DNA from: an uncultured Fusicatenibacter sp.
GTDB lineage: Bacteria; Bacillota; Clostridia; Lachnospirales; Lachnospiraceae
NCBI GenBank assembly: GCA_902493585.1
Contig: CABUPZ010000094.1
Location: forward strand, 1 to 9,106
Reading direction: 5' to 3'
DNA length: 9,106 bases
A program made the translations under genes and the position numbers. The notes under the pieces are model-generated. The model worked only from the letters and a program-made list of their open reading frames with translations, did not search any database and was not told where the DNA came from. The stretch's first letter is position 1. Each line of letters starts with the position of its first letter. Positions 6,298-9,106 of the stretch are shown piece after piece.

Positions 6298-7139
6298 GCG
6301 CGAAAAGCAGAGGCAAAGCGGCTGGGGCTGCTGAAGCCTGTACGGGCTGCAATATCGGAAATGGAGTAATCGGTCGCGTTCAATAGGTGTAGACTTCTGG
6401 AAATACGGTAATCAGTCAGATATTCAGATATGGTACAGCCTGTCATCTGCCGGAAAAAGCGGCAGCAGTTTTCGCGGGTAAAAGGAATCTGTGCAGCCAG
6501 CTGGGAAAGGGAAAGCGGTGTGTCATAGTGGGTATGGATATAGTCCAACAGAATCTGAAGACGATTCAGATTCAGCGGATTGACCGGATGTTCAAAGTAA
6601 AGCAGTGTCCGGTTGGCGCGGATTATTTCGCTGAAAGCGATGCAAAGCAGTCCACGGACCTGAAGCTGATAGGCAAAAGGCTTTTCTGTACAGATCCGGT
6701 CGATCTGAAAAAAGGTATCCAGAACAGAAGCATCTCCCATGTCGGAACGGACAGGGACAGCGGCCAGTTTTGGAGAAGTCAGATAGGGCCGGAGAATTTC
6801 CAGTTCCAGGGAATTGCCAGGCGTTCCGTAGAGAAGTGACGGATGGACAATGATGGAGAGAATCCGGGCATTTCCTCCTGCAGGAGTCATCATATGAGGG
6901 GTATTTGCATTAATGATCAGACATTGGCCGGTTTCCTGACGCCAGGAGGTTCCGCCAACCTGATAGAGTACAACACCTTCCACAACGATGGAGATTTCGA
7001 TTTCATTGTGCCAGTGGCAGCGAATATAGTTGTCCTGAAAGTCTTCAATGCTGTCGTGGTTGATCTGCAGGGGAAAATCCGGTGTGCCGTGCGCACATAA
7101 CTCCTGGAGATCGCTGGTTGTCTGGATGATCTGCTTCAT
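6243..7139 (-). CDS. AraC-family transcriptional regulator with cupin domain
   Basis: This is a DNA-binding regulator of 298 residues. The N-terminal half is a cupin-type ligand-sensing domain, with CHWHNEIEISIVVEG at 41-55 and NANTPHMM at 78-85 matching the two cupin motifs. The C-terminal 100 residues carry the two helix-turn-helix units of the family, about 209-230 (LSLSQLAAQIPFTRENCCRFF) and 258-280 (YSISDIAARTGFSSPSRFASAF), ending in the conserved GLLPSEYRK. Many cupin-AraC proteins respond to small sugars or xenobiotics; this ligand is unknown. The start at 7139 is preceded by AGGAT at 7147-7151 (read on the minus strand), 7 nt away. It is divergent from the MATE pump 60 nt away, so the pump is its most likely target, perhaps along with itself. 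It converges with the HAD-CPBP gene, whose terminator overlaps its last codons. It belongs to the AraC family, but I cannot assign it to a named member. Confidence 0.95.
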   Translation of the reverse strand: MKQIIQTTSDLQELCAHGTPDFPLQINHDSIEDFQDNYIRCHWHNEIEISIVVEGVVLYQVGGTSWRQETGQCLIINANTPHMMTPAGGNARILSIIVHPSLLYGTPGNSLELEILRPYLTSPKLAAVPVRSDMGDASVLDTFFQIDRICTEKPFAYQLQVRGLLCIAFSEIIRANRTLLYFEHPVNPLNLNRLQILLDYIHTHYDTPLSLSQLAAQIPFTRENCCRFFRQMTGCTISEYLTDYRISRSLHLLNATDYSISDIAARTGFSSPSRFASAFRAKTGLLPSEYRKNHPTVS

Positions 7140-7157
7140 AATGAAAATCCTTTCATT
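7140..7157 (-). promoter_or_regulatory. Inverted repeat holding the araC-type gene's ribosome binding site
   Basis: AATGAAA (7140-7146) and TTTCATT (7151-7157) form a perfect 7-bp inverted repeat with a 4-nt centre. On the minus strand the centre, GGAT, is the core of the Shine-Dalgarno sequence, directly before the ATG. It could be an RNA hairpin limiting translation or a DNA operator. Confidence 0.45.
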
Positions 7158-7190
7158 TGCTAACTATTTAAACGGAAAAAGAGGAGGTTT

Positions 7191-7207
7191 TGTTACATTA
7201 TGACACA
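7191..7207. promoter_or_regulatory. Palindrome over the MATE start codon; possible extended -10 for the araC-type gene
   Basis: The 17-nt sequence TGTTACATTATGACACA has the symmetrical pattern TGTnnCATnATGnnACA and covers the MATE ATG. On the minus strand it contains TGTCATAAT (7197-7205), an extended -10 form that could start the araC-type transcript. No good -35 is seen for it. This is a weak call. Confidence 0.3.
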
Positions 7208-8543
7208 GGATCTTACAAAAGGAAAGCCTTTTCAGGTTTTGCTGAAGTTCTCCCTGCCGGTGATCGCAGGAAATCTCTTTCAGTTGTTTTATACGCTGGC
7301 GGATACCGTGATCGTGGGAAAAACGATGGGACCGGACGCACTGGCGGCCGTGGGGGCGACCAGCATTATTGTTTACCTGGTCCTTTGTTTTATCCAGGGC
7401 CTGACGGGAGGGTTTGGCATCTGTCTGGGGCAGAGATGCGGGGCAAAAGATGAAAGCGGGATGCGCAGAAGCATCGCGGTATCGGCGGTATGGAGCACGA
7501 TCGCTGCTGTTGTTCTCACTGCTGTCTGCTGTCTTCTGACCCATCCGATCTTGCATTGGATGCAGACGCCGGACAGGATCTATGATATGGCTTATGAATA
7601 TATGTTTGCCGTTCTGCTTGGAACCGGTGCTACCGTATTTTACAATATGATATCCAACATTCTCCGGGCGCTTGGGGATAGTAAAACACCGCTGTATTTT
7701 CTGGTCATTTCCTCATTGCTGAATATTGTGCTGGATCTTGTGTTCATTCTGACTTTGGGGATGGGCATCGGAGGCGCTGCGTGGGCAACGGTTCTTTCCC
7801 AGCTGCTGTCTGCGATACTCAGTACCCTGTTCAGCGCGAGAAAATTTCAGGTTCTGCGTCTGCGGCGGGCGGATTTCAAAAATATGCATAATGATGCGAT
7901 CGCCCATTTAAAAACCGGATTTCCTATGGGATTTCAGATGTCTGTGATGTGTATCGGTCAGCTTGCCATGCAGGCAGCGGTCAACGCAATCGGGCCGGAA
8001 GCCATCGCCGGATATACGGCAGCGACCAAAGTGGATCAGCTCTCAGTGCTGATCAACAATGCTTTTGGTGTGGCGATCGCCAGTTATGTGGCACAAAACT
8101 ACGGTGCGGGCCGGTGGGACAGGATACGCAGCGGGGTGAAAGCGGGCCTGATCCAGACAGAGATTGTGAATATTTTCCTTTGTGCATTGATCCTTGGAGG
8201 ACGAAATCTGGTCGTTCCGATGTTCATTGACAACCCGACGGCGGAGATCATCGGCTATGCCAACGGTTATCTGCTGTCGGTCGCACCTTTTTATCTGCTT
8301 TTGGGTCTTCTGCTTATCGTCCGTTCTTCTGTACAGAGCATGGGCAACGGAAAAGCGCCGTTTGCCGCCTGTATCACCGAACTGATCCTTCGCATCGCCG
8401 CAACGTTCGGTCTGCAGTATCTGCTGGGCTACGTCGGGATCTGTCTGGCAAGTCCGATCGCATGGTTTGGAGCGTCGCTCCTGCTGGTGGTGGTTTACTG
8501 TACAATGATAAAGAAAATATGCGGAAACCAGGAACGGGCATAA
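7200..8543 (+). CDS. MATE family multidrug/toxin efflux transporter
   Basis: This is an integral-membrane antiporter of 447 residues, the usual length, with about 12 hydrophobic segments. MATE proteins export cationic drugs or other organic compounds using Na+ or H+ gradients. Family features include the N-terminal LLKFSLPVIAGNLFQLFYTLADTVIVG region (residues 14-40), LRALGDSKTPLYF (155-167), SLLNIVLDLVFI with GIGGAAWATVLSQ (172-201) before the mid-protein cytoplasmic loop, and the C-lobe repeat TAATKVDQL and QNYGAGRWDRIR (273-310). The AGGAGG ribosome binding site (7182-7187) is 12 nt from the ATG, somewhat long, but no alternative ATG, GTG or TTG fits the frame better. The divergent AraC-type gene suggests inducible control. 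The substrate cannot be read from sequence. No convincing terminator follows, so some read-through towards rpsB is possible. Confidence 0.96.
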   Translation: MTQDLTKGKPFQVLLKFSLPVIAGNLFQLFYTLADTVIVGKTMGPDALAAVGATSIIVYLVLCFIQGLTGGFGICLGQRCGAKDESGMRRSIAVSAVWSTIAAVVLTAVCCLLTHPILHWMQTPDRIYDMAYEYMFAVLLGTGATVFYNMISNILRALGDSKTPLYFLVISSLLNIVLDLVFILTLGMGIGGAAWATVLSQLLSAILSTLFSARKFQVLRLRRADFKNMHNDAIAHLKTGFPMGFQMSVMCIGQLAMQAAVNAIGPEAIAGYTAATKVDQLSVLINNAFGVAIASYVAQNYGAGRWDRIRSGVKAGLIQTEIVNIFLCALILGGRNLVVPMFIDNPTAEIIGYANGYLLSVAPFYLLLGLLLIVRSSVQSMGNGKAPFAACITELILRIAATFGLQYLLGYVGICLASPIAWFGASLLLVVVYCTMIKKICGNQERA

Positions 8544-8638
8544 TTGCCGAACGGTATCGAACGTTCAGGCATGCCGTTGGCTGATGTCCGAACGGATGGA
8601 AATGACAATATTAAGCGTGGTTTTTTACAGAAAAACCC
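8544..8638. other. Spacer after MATE with several inverted repeats
   Basis: CCGAACGG occurs twice (8547-8554 and 8588-8595), with CCGTT between them (8574-8578) able to pair with either copy. A bulged stem pairs 8545-8553 with 8562-8571. An AT-rich hairpin pairs GGTTTTT (8619-8625) with AAAAACC (8631-8637). None is followed by a proper T-tract, so no intrinsic terminator is called. Confidence 0.4.
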
Positions 8639-8667
8639 TTGTATTTCCAGTTTTCCTATGATATAAT
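8639..8667 (+). promoter_or_regulatory. Strong rpsB promoter
   Basis: TTGTAT (8639-8644) and a perfect TATAAT (8662-8667) are 17 nt apart, with a TGA giving an extended -10. This fits a highly expressed ribosomal protein gene. Transcription should start near 8674. Confidence 0.9.
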
Positions 8668-8673
8668 TCAACC

Positions 8674-8790
8674 GTTGCAAAAAAAACACCTGTGTGGATG
8701 CCGAAGAAGGTGCCTGCCTTCGGGAGGTTTCGGGGATGGGTTCGGAGGTAAAAAAACACAGGGAAGAAAAAACCAAAAAGGAGAAAAACA
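8674..8790 (+). promoter_or_regulatory. Structured 5' leader of rpsB, candidate autoregulatory element
   Basis: The leader is about 117 nt. CCTGTGT (8689-8695) pairs with ACACAGG (8756-8762) to close a 74-nt domain. Inside it, GAAGG (8706-8710) pairs with CCTTC (8717-8721), and CCGAA (8701-8705) can pair with TTCGG at 8729-8733 or at 8741-8745. No U-tract follows, so control would more likely act on translation. The ribosome binding site AGGAG (8779-8783) lies 7 nt before the ATG, outside the closed domain. Ribosomal protein leaders are commonly bound by their own product, so S2 binding is a reasonable inference. I do not recognise a named RNA family. Confidence 0.55.
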
Positions 8791-9106
8791 ATGAGCGTTA
8801 TTTCAATGAAACAGTTACTGGAAGCAGGTGTTCATTTCGGACATCAGACAAGAAGATGGAATCCTAAAATGGCTCCGTACATCTACACAGAGCGTAACGG
8901 AATCTACATCATCGACCTGCAGAAATCTGTAGGAATGGTTGACGATGCATACAAAGCAGTTGCAGACATCGCAGCTGACGGCGGCACAATCCTGTTCGTA
9001 GGAACAAAGAAACAGGCGCAGGACGCAATCGCAACAGAGGCAGAGCGCTGCGGAATGTTCTATGTAAACGAGAGATGGCTGGGCGGTATGCTGACAAACT
9101 TCAAGA
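8791..9106 (+). CDS. rpsB: Ribosomal protein S2 (5' part)
   Basis: This is the N-terminal 105 residues of the small-subunit protein S2; the gene continues past the window end. The start MSVISMKQLLEAGVHFGHQT and the stretches RRWNPKMAPYIYTERNGIYIIDLQ, TILFVGTKKQAQDAI and YVNERWLGGMLTNF are hallmark S2 sequences. The start follows AGGAG at 7 nt. Codon use is clearly more restricted than in the neighbours (mainly ATC for Ile, AAA for Lys, CTG for Leu, GCA for Ala), as expected of a highly expressed gene. tsf usually follows rpsB in Firmicutes but lies outside this window. Confidence 0.98.
   Translation, partial: MSVISMKQLLEAGVHFGHQTRRWNPKMAPYIYTERNGIYIIDLQKSVGMVDDAYKAVADIAADGGTILFVGTKKQAQDAIATEAERCGMFYVNERWLGGMLTNFK

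Noticed and set aside
8619..8637. AT-rich hairpin after MATE as an intrinsic terminator
   Set aside because: The stem is mostly A-T, the T-run is in the left arm rather than after the stem, and CTTGTATTT follows.

Overview
The window reads as chromosomal DNA of a low-to-mid-GC Firmicute. The most likely source is a gut Lachnospiraceae (Blautia/Dorea/Mediterraneibacter-like). The reasons are strong AGGAG-type ribosome binding sites, sigma-A promoters with extended -10 elements, near-balanced base composition by eye, and the style of the argS, MATE and rpsB proteins. The genus is an inference.

Layout on the + strand unless noted. Positions 1-852 hold the 3' end of a MacB/FtsX-type ABC transporter permease. 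Positions 853-1259 are a gene-free region with a 150-170 nt imperfect palindrome, two good promoters and a small two-state hairpin leader. Positions 1260-1691 encode a stand-alone CBS-pair protein, and 1767-3533 encode arginyl-tRNA synthetase (argS), closed by a strong intrinsic terminator. Positions 3719-4507 encode a soluble, single-domain Ser/Thr protein kinase of the non-RD type. Positions 4624-6183 encode an unusual fusion of a HAD phosphatase with a CPBP (Rce1/Abi-type) intramembrane protease; its promoter overlaps the kinase stop codon. Positions 6243-7139 (- strand) encode an AraC-family regulator convergent with the fusion gene. The fusion gene's terminator reaches into the araC-type coding sequence. 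The regulator is divergent from a MATE efflux pump (7200-8543) across 60 nt. A strong promoter and a folded leader then precede rpsB (ribosomal protein S2), which runs off the window at 9106.

How the genes relate: the CBS protein and argS look co-transcribed, and the CBS reading frame seems to have lost a charged tail that once ended on the argS ribosome binding site. The AraC regulator and MATE pump form a typical local regulator-transporter pair. The kinase and the HAD-CPBP fusion are adjacent and same-strand but have separate promoter and terminator signals, so a functional link is only a suggestion. The least ordinary items are the HAD-CPBP fusion, the long palindrome after the ABC permease, the terminator shared with araC-type coding sequence, and the structured rpsB leader. 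I see no CRISPR array, tRNA, rRNA, insertion sequence or phage genes.
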